Part shown: positions 9,717 through 18,046 of the stretch, piece after piece
Layout: every line of letters starts with the position of its first letter
Numbering within the stretch: the stretch's first letter is position 1
From: Dysgonomonas sp. Marseille-P4677
GTDB taxonomy: Bacteria > Bacteroidota > Bacteroidia > Bacteroidales > Dysgonomonadaceae
Reading direction: 5' to 3'
Assembly: GCF_016652235.1 (NCBI RefSeq)
Contig: NZ_JAEPKU010000016.1
Coordinates: 1-51,252 of the forward strand
DNA length: 51,252 nt
Made by a program: the position numbers and the translations under genes
Notes under the pieces: model-generated
What the model was told of the DNA's origin: nothing
Database searches by the model: none
Seen by the model: only the letters and a program-made list of their open reading frames with translations

Positions 9717-9740
9717 TGGCTAATTCTAAAGAAAAAGTTT

Positions 9741-10400
9741 ATGTCGTTTTCGGGAGTCATTTTTGATTTTAATGGTACTTTGTTTTGGGATACTAAGCTA
9801 CATAACAAAGCATGGGATATATTCCTTACAAGGTATAATTTATCTCTTTCTGATGAAGAGAAATTTCAGAAAATGCACGGGAAAAATAACCACGACTTAT
9901 TTATCTCTCTCTTTAATAAGTCTCTATCCGATAAGGAGGTCGCAAATTTTATACTCGAAAAAGAAGGGTTGTATCAACAGTTGTGTTTGCAAACAGAAAT
10001 GAACCTGGCTCCGGGTGTAACTGATTTCCTTGATTTTCTAAAGAATGAGAATATTCCTTTTACTATAGCTACTGCTTCCGGAAAGGAAAATGTCGATTTT
10101 TATTTTGAGCATCTTCCACTAACCCAGTGGTTCGAGTATGATAAGGTGATTTATAATAATGGGAAAATAAAAGGCAAACCCGATCCGCAGATTTATCAGT
10201 TGGCCTTAGCTGTTATAGGAAAACAACCTAAGGATGTGATTGTATTTGAAGATGCTATCGCAGGACTGCAATCGGCAAAGAATGCCGAGGTAGGGAAAAT
10301 AATAGCTGTCAACTCTAACGATGATGATTATACAGGATGGGAAGACTGCCAGATAATTAAGAACTTTAATGAGGTAGACCGAACTCAATTTGTTAAGTGA
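9741..10400 (+). CDS. HAD superfamily hydrolase with DxN motif I
   Basis: This 219-aa protein resembles the beta-phosphoglucomutase-like branch of HAD hydrolases, which act on small phosphorylated metabolites. Motif I is FDFNGTL (D9, N11), motif II lies in FTIATASGKEN, motif III in KGKPDPQIYQLAL and motif IV in VIVFEDAIAGLQSAK. The general acid/base Asp of the usual DxD motif is replaced by Asn (N11). This should weaken or alter phosphatase activity, although I recall FDFNGTL in a subgroup of anaerobe HAD proteins. The ATG at 9741 is preferred over an upstream TTG at 9714 that overlaps the -7 box. The methyltransferase ATG begins 2 nt after its stop. Confidence 0.88.
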   Translation: MSFSGVIFDFNGTLFWDTKLHNKAWDIFLTRYNLSLSDEEKFQKMHGKNNHDLFISLFNKSLSDKEVANFILEKEGLYQQLCLQTEMNLAPGVTDFLDFLKNENIPFTIATASGKENVDFYFEHLPLTQWFEYDKVIYNNGKIKGKPDPQIYQLALAVIGKQPKDVIVFEDAIAGLQSAKNAEVGKIIAVNSNDDDYTGWEDCQIIKNFNEVDRTQFVK

Positions 10401-10401
10401 T

Positions 10402-11313
10402 ATGACGGATAAACCAATGAATACAATAAACACTAAGGTTTGCCCTGTCTGTGGGAGCAGTGAACTTATTCCATTTCTTTCGTGTGAAGATTTTTTGACA
10501 ACAAAAGAGGTCTTTAATATATGTAAGTGTAAGTCTTGCAATTTCGCTCTTACTCAGGATTTCCCTGCCGAGGATGAAATTGGGCCTTATTATGATGCTC
10601 CTGCATATATATCACATTCAGATAGCCATAAGGGTATAATCAATAGTCTCTATCATTTGGCTCGGAAGATAGCACTTAGATCGAAATCAAAGATAGTAAC
10701 TTGCCATGCTTCGAAAAAAACAGGTATGTTATTAGATATAGGTTCGGGGACAGGTTATTTTCTGAATAAGATGAAAAGTAAGAAATGGATCGTTACAGGT
10801 ATTGAAAAATCAGATGCTGCCCGCAAATATGCCAAGCAGAAATTTGGTATGGATTGTCAAAATTCGGAATATCTATACGACATTCCGGCTAAGACTAAGG
10901 ATATAGTGACTATGTGGCATGTGCTCGAACATTTGGAACATCTGAATAAAGTAATGGAGCATCTTCATACTATTTTAAAGGATGATGGTGTTGCTATTAT
11001 TGCGCTGCCTAATAAAGACTCGTTCGATGCCGGATATTATAAAGAATATTGGGCCGCATACGATGTTCCACGCCATTTGTGGCATTTTTCGCCTGCCGAT
11101 TTTAAATATTTAGCCGATAGGCATCATTTCGAATTACAAGAAATAAGACCCATGAATTTCGATTCTTTTTATATATCCTTATTGAGTGAACAAAATAAAG
11201 GTACCTTTATGGCCAGCCTGGTTGGACTGGTCAAAGGTGGAATCTTTTTTCTTCGTTCTCTGGCGAATAAAAAACGCTGTAGCTCGTTAATATATATATT
11301 GAAGAAAAAATAG
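10402..11313 (+). CDS. Class I SAM-dependent methyltransferase with N-terminal zinc ribbon
   Basis: This 303-aa protein starts with a likely zinc-binding ribbon, C14-P-V-C17 and C43-K-S-C46. A Methyltransf_23-type Rossmann domain follows, with the SAM-binding motif LLDIGSGTGYFL near residue 110 and the motif II/III region DIVTMWHVLEHLEHL. This architecture is common in enzymes that modify sugars or lipids in surface-polysaccharide loci. The ATG at 10402 is 2 nt downstream of the HAD stop; a TTG at 10390 would overlap it. A YfhO-like membrane protein and a GT2 follow on the same strand, supporting a cell-envelope role by inference. Confidence 0.9.
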   Translation: MTDKPMNTINTKVCPVCGSSELIPFLSCEDFLTTKEVFNICKCKSCNFALTQDFPAEDEIGPYYDAPAYISHSDSHKGIINSLYHLARKIALRSKSKIVTCHASKKTGMLLDIGSGTGYFLNKMKSKKWIVTGIEKSDAARKYAKQKFGMDCQNSEYLYDIPAKTKDIVTMWHVLEHLEHLNKVMEHLHTILKDDGVAIIALPNKDSFDAGYYKEYWAAYDVPRHLWHFSPADFKYLADRHHFELQEIRPMNFDSFYISLLSEQNKGTFMASLVGLVKGGIFFLRSLANKKRCSSLIYILKKK

Positions 11314-11406
11314 AAATGGACTAATGATACATTAAAGTCTAATATACAATATCTGTCATATATACCAGAATAATAAATAGGTCTTTGGCCTTAAAAATGA
11401 AATAAG

Positions 11407-13923
11407 ATGATAAACAAAGAGCAATCCTTACTCAAAACAATGTTGCCTCATATTGTTGCTATAATAGTATTTTTAGCTATTACGATGATATACTTTAGTC
11501 CTGTCATGGATGGTAAAGTTTTGTCACAACATGATGTAACCCAGTTTCAAGGGGCATTTCAAGAATTAAACGAATATTATGAGAAAGAAGGGCAATCTTC
11601 GGCTTGGACTGGTTCTATGTTTTCGGGTATGCCTGCATATCAAATAGGAATAAAGGGAGGAAGCCCTAATTTTCTCGATTATATTCAGATGCCTTTCAAG
11701 GCATTAGGCTCTAATACGGCAGGCCCTGTATTTGTAGGCATGTTGATGGCTTATCTTTTGTTTTGTATTATGGGTTTCAAGCCCTCTATATCTATAATAG
11801 GGGCTATTGCTTACTCTCTTTCATCATATAATATAATAATATTAGAGGCCGGACATGTTACTAAAGCATGGGCTTTAGCATATATGCCGTTGATTGTGGC
11901 CGGAATAATGGCTCTGTTTAGGAAAAAGATATTGCTCGGAGGTCTCCTGGTTGCGTTGGGACTAGCCTTGCAAATAAAGAATAATCACTTGCAGATGACA
12001 TACTATACAGGTATATTCTGCTTTATATTGTTTGTTGCTTTTGCTGTTCAAATGATATCGGAGAAAGATATCAAAACTTTAGTGAAAGCCTGTGGTGTGA
12101 TGATTATCGCCCTTGTAATGGCAGCAGCATGTAACATGGGGAATATATATTCCAATCTGAAAATGGCAGAAGAAAGTACACGAGGAAAATCGGAACTTAC
12201 TACACCCACTTCAACCGAAAAACAATCTTCGGGCTTGGATAAAGACTATGCCTTTGCTTGGAGTTATGGCAAAGCCGAAACTTTATCTTTGATGATACCT
12301 AATATATATGGTGGTTCATCGGGCGGCATGCTTGACCATTCATCCAATTTATATAACGAGATGGTGAAGAATGGAGCACAGGTCGATGCCAAAGGAGTAC
12401 GGGCAAATACGTATTGGGGTGAACAGCCATTTACTTCCGGTCCTGTCTATTTCGGGGCAATTATTTGCTTCTTGTTTATCTTGGGTATGATTGTTATACG
12501 CAGTAAGGTAAAGTGGGCTTTGTTTACCGGTACTATATTATTTATATTCTTGTCATGGGGAAAAAATATGGAATGGTTTAATGACTTGTTCTTCTATCAT
12601 TTCCCGTTATATAATAAATTTCGTGCTGTATCGACAGCTTTAGTTATACCCGCACTTTCGGTGGTGATGATTGCTGTATGGGGTATAAAAGAATTTTTGT
12701 CAGGTGATATTGAGATTCAAAAATTGAAAAAAGCGCTTTATATTTCCTTCGGGGTAGTAGGAGGGCTATGTTTCTTCTTCTGGATCGCACCCGGATTCTT
12801 CTTTAATTTTACTTCCGGAACAGACGAGACTTGGCGTAGTCAGGTGCCTGATTGGTATTACAATGCTCTGTTGGCCGATCGAAAAGATCTTTTATCTGCC
12901 GATGCTTTTAGGTCTTTGATATTTGTTGTTTTGGCAGGTGCTGTATTATACTTTTCTTTCCGTACTAAGATAGAGAAGCAAAAATTGATGATGTATTCGG
13001 CTGCTATTATTTCAGTTTTATTACTCATTGATTTGTGGGGAGTGGATAAACGCTATCTGAACGCAACTAACTTTGTGAATAAAACGACTTATACAACACA
13101 AACATTCTCTCAAACTCCTGTCGATAAAATCATATTGCAAGACACTCATCCTTCTTATCGGGTTCTCAATTTGAACAATCCGTTTAATGAAACGAATACT
13201 TCTTATTATCATAAGTCGATAGGAGGATATCATGCTGCTAAGCTCAAACGTTATCAGGAGCTTATCGACCATCAGTTAGAAGGAGATATAAGACATGTTG
13301 CGGCCTCTTTCGCATCGCAGAATATAGATACCATTACAGCTTCATTTGCAGCGACTACAGGATTGAACTTATTGAATACAAAATATATAATTTATAATCC
13401 AGAGCAACCTCCATTGATAAATCCTTATGCAATGGGTGCTGCATGGTTTGTCTCTGAATATAAATTGGTAAATAATGCAGATGAGGAGATTGCTGCTTTA
13501 AAGACATTGGATACTCACCAAACAGCATTAGTGGACAAACGTTTTGAAGCCGAATTGTCTGGATTGAATATTGTCGCCGATTCTATGGCTACAATAGAAA
13601 TGACTATATATAAACCTAATATATTAACATATAAATCGAAGGCTGTCGGTGAGCAGCTTGCTATATTCTCAGAAATGTATTTTGCTGATGGATGGCAGGC
13701 TTATTTGGATGGAAAGGAAGTGCCGCATTTTCGTGCCGACTGGACATTGAGAGCTATGCGTATACCTGCCGGTGAGCATGAAATAGTATTTAAGTTCGAA
13801 CCAAAAGATTATTATTTAAGTACCACAGTAGCTACAGCATCTTCAGGATTGCTAGTGCTATTGTTGTTCGGAATGATTGGTTTGGGTATATTTAGGCGTA
13901 AGAAGGAAGATAAAATAAATTAA
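11407..13923 (+). CDS. YfhO family large integral membrane protein
   Basis: This 838-aa protein has roughly a dozen hydrophobic helices, an extended extracytoplasmic region near residues 540-790 and a final membrane helix (SSGLLVLLLFGMIGLGIF) before a basic tail. It fits the YfhO family. Characterised Gram-positive members help glycosylate lipoteichoic acid or cell-wall polymers, and the fold resembles GT-C glycosyltransferases. The early loop segment SQHDVTQFQGAFQEL carries the acidic residue expected there. The stop is one base from the next gene's ATG, so it is translated alongside the GT2. Bacteroidota members have no assigned substrate. Confidence 0.9.
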   Translation: MINKEQSLLKTMLPHIVAIIVFLAITMIYFSPVMDGKVLSQHDVTQFQGAFQELNEYYEKEGQSSAWTGSMFSGMPAYQIGIKGGSPNFLDYIQMPFKALGSNTAGPVFVGMLMAYLLFCIMGFKPSISIIGAIAYSLSSYNIIILEAGHVTKAWALAYMPLIVAGIMALFRKKILLGGLLVALGLALQIKNNHLQMTYYTGIFCFILFVAFAVQMISEKDIKTLVKACGVMIIALVMAAACNMGNIYSNLKMAEESTRGKSELTTPTSTEKQSSGLDKDYAFAWSYGKAETLSLMIPNIYGGSSGGMLDHSSNLYNEMVKNGAQVDAKGVRANTYWGEQPFTSGPVYFGAIICFLFILGMIVIRSKVKWALFTGTILFIFLSWGKNMEWFNDLFFYHFPLYNKFRAVSTALVIPALSVVMIAVWGIKEFLSGDIEIQKLKKALYISFGVVGGLCFFFWIAPGFFFNFTSGTDETWRSQVPDWYYNALLADRKDLLSADAFRSLIFVVLAGAVLYFSFRTKIEKQKLMMYSAAIISVLLLIDLWGVDKRYLNATNFVNKTTYTTQTFSQTPVDKIILQDTHPSYRVLNLNNPFNETNTSYYHKSIGGYHAAKLKRYQELIDHQLEGDIRHVAASFASQNIDTITASFAATTGLNLLNTKYIIYNPEQPPLINPYAMGAAWFVSEYKLVNNADEEIAALKTLDTHQTALVDKRFEAELSGLNIVADSMATIEMTIYKPNILTYKSKAVGEQLAIFSEMYFADGWQAYLDGKEVPHFRADWTLRAMRIPAGEHEIVFKFEPKDYYLSTTVATASSGLLVLLLFGMIGLGIFRRKKEDKIN

Positions 13924-13924
13924 A

Positions 13925-14830
13925 ATGAGATTTTCCGTTATATTCTGTACATATAATAGAGCGAAATATATCTACAATGCCATGAAGAGTATTGCAGAGC
14001 AGGATTTCCCCTATCAGGACTATGAGATAGTATTGATAAATAATAATAGTACAGATGCGACGGAAAGTATTTGCAGTCAGTTTCAGAAAGATTATCCTCA
14101 TATACAGTTTCGCTACTTTGTAGAGACCAACCAAGGCTTGTCTTATGCTCGTAACAGAGGTGTGGCAGAGAGTAGGGGAGAGATACTTGTTTTTGTAGAT
14201 GACGATGCTACTGCTTTCGATCATTATCTTTCTTCAATAGATATATTATTTAAAGAAAATCCTTCGGTGGGAGCTTGTGGAGGTCCTATCGAACCGGTTT
14301 ATGAAGTTGTAAAACCGAAGTGGCTATCTCATTATACAGAGCAACTTATCGGTGGTGCTTTGTATGAAGGGGATAAGGTGAAGCCATTTAAGAATGGGAA
14401 ATATCCTGGAGGTGGAAATTCCGCTTTTAGAAGAGAAATATTTGAAAAATACGGTCTCTTTAATGTAGATCTTGGCCGCAAAGGCACAGGATTGATCGGT
14501 GCAGAAGAAAAAGATTTATACGATAGGCTTACGCGAGGGAAGGAGCAGTTTTACTATTTACCGCAAATGGGTATTTATCATTATATACCTGAGAAAAAGC
14601 TGACTGAATCACATTTTAGAGAACTGACCTATTCTATTGGAAAGAGTGAACGTATACGTACAAAAGCTGTATCCCGGAAAGCTTTTCGAAATCGTATTTT
14701 TTCTGAATTGAAGAAATGGATTGGTTCGTTTGTTTTATTCTTTGGCTACATATTTGCTTTTTCTCCATCTAAGGGCTGGAAATTACTCCAGTTTAGATGG
14801 TACGTAAGTAAAGGTTTGTTTGGTAAATAA
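13925..14830 (+). CDS. Glycosyltransferase family 2
   Basis: This 301-aa GT-A enzyme has the GT2 nucleotide-sugar entry motif FSVIFCTYNRAKYI at the N-terminus, the acidic VLINNNSTDAT segment and the metal-binding triad D92-D93-D94 in LVFVDDDATAF. GGGNSAFRREIF and GAEEKDLYDRL resemble the acceptor and catalytic-base region. A hydrophobic segment near residues 262-275 may associate it with the membrane. It lies one base after the YfhO-like gene, so the two probably act on the same envelope glycan or glycolipid. The sugar donor is unknown. Confidence 0.93.
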   Translation: MRFSVIFCTYNRAKYIYNAMKSIAEQDFPYQDYEIVLINNNSTDATESICSQFQKDYPHIQFRYFVETNQGLSYARNRGVAESRGEILVFVDDDATAFDHYLSSIDILFKENPSVGACGGPIEPVYEVVKPKWLSHYTEQLIGGALYEGDKVKPFKNGKYPGGGNSAFRREIFEKYGLFNVDLGRKGTGLIGAEEKDLYDRLTRGKEQFYYLPQMGIYHYIPEKKLTESHFRELTYSIGKSERIRTKAVSRKAFRNRIFSELKKWIGSFVLFFGYIFAFSPSKGWKLLQFRWYVSKGLFGK

Positions 14831-14891
14831 TATAAAATGTCTCGATATTTTTATCTATATGGAAATAGAAAAGACGAATAACAATTAATAG

Positions 14892-14924
14892 GTTACAGTT
14901 TATTATTACTTCTTTTTCTGTAAC
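14892..14924 (+). terminator. Possible terminator after GT2
   Basis: GTTACAG (14892-14898) pairs with CTGTAAC (14918-14924) across a 19-nt loop. T-rich sequence follows. The large loop makes this only a moderate candidate. Confidence 0.4.
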
Positions 14925-14972
14925 TTTTGTCACTTTTTAGTTAAAATCATTAATGGAAACTACATAAAAGAT

Positions 14973-15563
14973 ATGGGTAAAAATATGAAAGGGATAATTG
15001 TAAGAACAGTTCTAATTATTGTTGTCATTTTAGTTGCGGCTTTTTTATTGAAAGGTGCTATATATCGAATGGCTGTGAAATATGAAGATGGCGGAGGGCG
15101 TAAATCATATGAATTGAAAGACGATAAGCTGGCGGCGCATATCAATCAGAGCTTGCCCAATGATGAGTCGTTGGATACAAATATCGATATCGAGGCAATA
15201 ATAGATTTTTCATTGAATATAACAGCTGATGCGTTAGATTTTTCTACCGAATATACAGACAATGAACCCTTGAAGGCTTTTGAGAATGGAGGGGCTAATT
15301 GTGTTGGTTATGCTGCATTTACAGCAGCAACAGGTAGTTATCTTATAAAAAGATTTGGATTAGATAAAGAATGGGAGGCAAAACCGAAAAAAGGTAAGTT
15401 GTACCTATTCGGAAACAATATGCATAAGAATGTAAAGGATGGATGGTTTAAAGACCATGATTTTGTTGTATTTAGAAATAAAAGTACCAAAGAAGAAATA
15501 TATGTTGATCCTACTGCATTCGACTATTTTGGAGTAAAGAGGGTCGATAAACGTCAAAAATAA
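14973..15563 (+). CDS. Membrane-anchored protein with transglutaminase-like triad
   Basis: This 196-aa protein has one N-terminal membrane helix (residues 8-27, VRTVLIIVVILVAAFLL) and a soluble domain. Three segments stand out in the order found in transglutaminase/papain-fold enzymes: C110 in GGANCVGYAAF, H162 in KDHDFVVF and D179 in YVDPTAFDYF. I infer a transglutaminase-like cysteine peptidase or amidase facing the periplasm; this is not a confirmed family match. QueG begins 7 nt downstream, so the two share a transcript, but no functional link is apparent. The start could also be the ATG four codons later (14985). Confidence 0.75.
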   Translation: MGKNMKGIIVRTVLIIVVILVAAFLLKGAIYRMAVKYEDGGGRKSYELKDDKLAAHINQSLPNDESLDTNIDIEAIIDFSLNITADALDFSTEYTDNEPLKAFENGGANCVGYAAFTAATGSYLIKRFGLDKEWEAKPKKGKLYLFGNNMHKNVKDGWFKDHDFVVFRNKSTKEEIYVDPTAFDYFGVKRVDKRQK

Positions 15564-15570
15564 ATAAAGA

Positions 15571-16494
15571 TTGGTTACTTCCATACAGATAAAAGAATAC
15601 GCTTATAGCCTTGGGTTCGATGCTTGTGGTGTTTGTGAGGCGGAGGAAGTTGATTTGGAGAATCAGCGAGGGTATAAAGACTGGATTAGTAGTTCATTTC
15701 ATGCCAATATGGAATATATGAACCGTAATGCAGAGAAACGACTCAACCCTACCGTCTTAGTTGAAGGGGCGCGTTCTATTATTTGTGTAGCTTTAAACTA
15801 TTATCCGGAAGTAAAACAGCCTGAAGATCATCCGCAGTTTGCTTATTATGCTTATGGTAAAGATTATCATGATGTTGTAAAAGCAAAATTGCAGATGTTG
15901 TATGATTATATCAAATCGTTGAATCCCGAGTTGGAGGGTCGTTGTTTTGTGGATACTGCACCTGTTCTGGAACGCTATTGGGCTGCGAAAGCAGGTATAG
16001 GGTTTATCGGAAAAAATTCATTACTGATTATCCCGAAGAAAGGTTCTTATTTCTTTCTTGGAGAACTAATACTTAATTTGGAATTGGATTATGATATTCC
16101 TCTTTCAAATTCATGTGGAAATTGTACTCGTTGTATTGACGCTTGTCCGACCAGTGCAATAGTAACACCTAAGGTGATAAATGCAAAGAAGTGTATCTCT
16201 TATCAGACAATAGAAAACAAGGGTGAAATAGATGAAGATATTATACCCAATCTGAATAATAGATTTTATGGTTGTGATATTTGTCAACAGGTTTGTCCTT
16301 ATAACAGATATGCACGTTCACTTAGTGCAGAAGAGTTTAAGCCATCTGATGCATTCCTGGGATTATCTTTCGATCGGTTAAATAGTCTTAGTGTAGAAGA
16401 GTATCAAAGTATATTTAAAGGATCAGCTGTGAAAAGAGCTAAATATACGGGGCTTAAAAGGAATCTGGAGGCTTTAAGGGCGAATAGGAAATAA
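15571..16494 (+). CDS. queG: Epoxyqueuosine reductase QueG
   Basis: This 307-aa cobalamin-dependent iron-sulfur enzyme reduces epoxyqueuosine to queuosine in tRNA, the last step of queuosine synthesis. Two 4Fe-4S sites are visible: C182, C185, C188 and C192 in CGNCTRCIDACPTSAI, and C208, C235, C238 and C242 in CDICQQVCPYN. The catalytic Asp is D128 in FVDTAPVLER. The length is somewhat short because the C-terminal HEAT-like extension of some QueG proteins is absent. The only in-frame start that keeps the N-terminal domain is the TTG at 15571, 7 nt after the previous stop, so a rare start codon is probable. Confidence 0.95.
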   Translation: MVTSIQIKEYAYSLGFDACGVCEAEEVDLENQRGYKDWISSSFHANMEYMNRNAEKRLNPTVLVEGARSIICVALNYYPEVKQPEDHPQFAYYAYGKDYHDVVKAKLQMLYDYIKSLNPELEGRCFVDTAPVLERYWAAKAGIGFIGKNSLLIIPKKGSYFFLGELILNLELDYDIPLSNSCGNCTRCIDACPTSAIVTPKVINAKKCISYQTIENKGEIDEDIIPNLNNRFYGCDICQQVCPYNRYARSLSAEEFKPSDAFLGLSFDRLNSLSVEEYQSIFKGSAVKRAKYTGLKRNLEALRANRK

Positions 16495-16525
16495 TATTTT
16501 ATATGTAAGCAACGTTGTATATAAT

Positions 16526-16996
16526 ATGAAAAGCTTAAAATATATATTTATAGTGGGTATACTCGTATTTGGAACTTTATCTTGTAGTAAAGATGAAGAG
16601 AGAAATATAATTCCGGGCTACCCTAATTTTAAAATAGATTTGAATAATCTTGATGCTGATTTACGGGGGGCTGGAAGTATTAAGGTATTTACTAAACCTA
16701 GATTAGTGAATGAGTCGGTTGGTTATTCAGGGTTACTTGTTGTTAGTAATATCATTCAGGAAAATGGAGTTGTGAGTCTTTCTGCATTTGATCTGTGTTG
16801 TCCAAATGAGAAAATGAGAGATATTGTAGTTGTGCCATCTAGTTCTGATGGTACAGCGACGTGTACTAAATGTAAAAGTATTTTTGATTTATATTCCGGC
16901 TTGGGAAATGTAAAATCGGGTCCGTCAAAGACAGGATTACAGCGATATACAGTCCAATCGGAAGGAAATGGGACAGTTTTTTATATTATACGATAA
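16526..16996 (+). CDS. Rieske-like lipoprotein with cysteines replacing cluster histidines
   Basis: This 156-aa protein has a lipoprotein signal ending TLSC (C20). The C-terminal half has a Rieske-like layout: FDLCCPNE (C91, C92), CTKCKSIFDLYSG (C113, C116) and a final SGPSKTGLQRYTV segment resembling the SGPA-LxxY end of Rieske domains. True Rieske proteins use CxH and CxxH. Here both His positions are Cys or missing, so a standard 2Fe-2S Rieske cluster is not expected; a four-Cys zinc or iron site is possible. I recall similar CPKCGSxFD lipoproteins in Bacteroidales. It is the last gene before the tRNA cluster. Confidence 0.8.
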   Translation: MKSLKYIFIVGILVFGTLSCSKDEERNIIPGYPNFKIDLNNLDADLRGAGSIKVFTKPRLVNESVGYSGLLVVSNIIQENGVVSLSAFDLCCPNEKMRDIVVVPSSSDGTATCTKCKSIFDLYSGLGNVKSGPSKTGLQRYTVQSEGNGTVFYIIR

Positions 16997-17014
16997 TTTT
17001 ACTCGGTTAAACCC

Positions 17015-17045
17015 TTGCATAAAGCAAAAACATTTTTTACATTTG
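17015..17045 (+). promoter_or_regulatory. Promoter of the tRNA-Gly/tRNA-Leu unit
   Basis: TTG at 17015-17017 and TACATTTG at 17038-17045 are 20 nt apart. The bases just downstream (GCACTCGC) are identical to those after the tRNA-Ser -7 box. Confidence 0.65.
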
Positions 17046-17107
17046 CACTCGCTAAACGAGAAAGAGACTGAGGAGTCGGTCTGGAAAGATTCTCAAAGCA
17101 TCAATTT

Positions 17108-17180
<73 letters not shown>

Positions 17181-17188
17181 CTAAGGAT

Positions 17189-17272
17189 GCTCGGATGGTG
17201 GAATGGTAGACACGCAAGACTTAAAATCTTGTGACCATTACGGTTGTGCGGGTTCAAGTCCCGCTCCGAGTA
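17189..17272 (+). tRNA. tRNA-Leu (UAA)
   Basis: This is an 84-nt class II tRNA. Acceptor GCTCGGA (17189-17195) pairs with TCCGAGT (17265-17271), with a G-U at the first pair, and the discriminator is A at 17272. Anticodon stem CAAGA/TCTTG encloses loop CTTAAAA, with UAA at 17222-17224. The variable arm and the GGTTCAAGTCC T-arm are intact. It lies 8 nt after tRNA-Gly. Its 3' end is duplicated at 31551-31563. Confidence 0.97.
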
Positions 17273-17273
17273 C
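17261..17273 (+). repeat. Attachment-site copy inside the tRNA-Leu 3' end (attL)
   Basis: CCGCTCCGAGTAC covers the T-arm 3' strand, the acceptor 3' strand and the discriminator of tRNA-Leu. The same 13 bases occur at 31551-31563. tRNA 3' ends are classic targets of tyrosine recombinases, so this is the proposed left junction of the island. Confidence 0.65.
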
Positions 17274-17275
17274 AG

Positions 17276-17316
17276 AAAAAGCTTATAATCGATTGATTAT
17301 AAGCTTTTTTGTTTTT
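17276..17316 (+). terminator. Intrinsic terminator after tRNA-Leu
   Basis: AAAAAGCTTATAATC (17276-17290) and GATTATAAGCTTTTT (17295-17309) form a perfect 15-bp stem with a GATT loop, followed by TG and TTTTTT. Confidence 0.9.
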
Positions 17317-17429
17317 TAAGGAGTGACTTAAGGGATAAGTAAAAGAATTTCTTTTTCAATAATAGTTTTTTTGAGTTTAGTGTTTAAATCTCTAACAATC
17401 AAATTTTTAAATCAAAAAAACGCTCTGTT

Positions 17430-17978
17430 ATGCCAAATAGTTGTGAGGTTACAGATATTTTCTATTTATGTGATGAGTTTTCCTCAGATTTTCAAGTTTA
17501 TTATTCCAAACATGCTCTGCGTGAAGATAACAGTAAAAAGTATCGCAATAAATCTAAGTGTTTATCGGATAGTGAAGTAATGACTATCTTGATTTCCTTT
17601 CATTTAAGTGGAATGAGAAATCTGAAGGTTTATTATTTGTTTTATGTTTACACACACATGAACAGTGAGTTTCCTCAATTAGTTTCTTATAACCGCTTTG
17701 TAGGACTTCAACAGCGGCTTCTTCTGGTTTAGAAGCTAAGAAACAACATGAAAAGAGAATTGCCTCTTAAAGACACGATAATGCTTCGTAAAAGAGCTAT
17801 TATTGAGCCGGTGAATGATAAGTTGAAAAACATTTGTCAGATTGAACATACAAGACATCGTTCGTTTGCAAACTTCTTGACCGATCTGATTACTGGATTA
17901 TTGCCATATAGTTTCTTTCCTAAAAAGTCTTCAATTAGAGTAGATATAATAGAAGATAGCCAATTGACTATCTTCTGA
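17430..17978 (+). pseudogene. IS982-family transposase remnant (internal deletion)
   Basis: Two fragments of one transposase are present. Codons from 17430 to 17732 encode the N-terminal part, including LSDSEVMTILISFHLSGMRN and SEFPQLVSYNRFVGLQQRLL. From about 17733 to 17978, in another frame, comes the C-terminal part with MLRKRAIIEPVNDKLKNICQ and HRSFANFL. Both resemble IS982 transposases. The middle of the protein, which carries the first two catalytic Asp residues, is missing, so no active enzyme can be made. TATCGAACTCACGTTA at 17992-18007 resembles an IS982 end as I recall it; no matching left end was found. Confidence 0.8.
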
Positions 17979-18046
17979 AATAATTTTCTTATATCGAACT
18001 CACGTTAAATGAATATAAAATGTTGTTGGTAATATTTTTGTGAATC

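Noticed and set aside
17430-17732. N-terminal transposase fragment as an intact 100-aa gene
   Set aside because: It is one half of a transposase whose remaining part follows in another frame with the catalytic middle deleted, so it is treated as a pseudogene.
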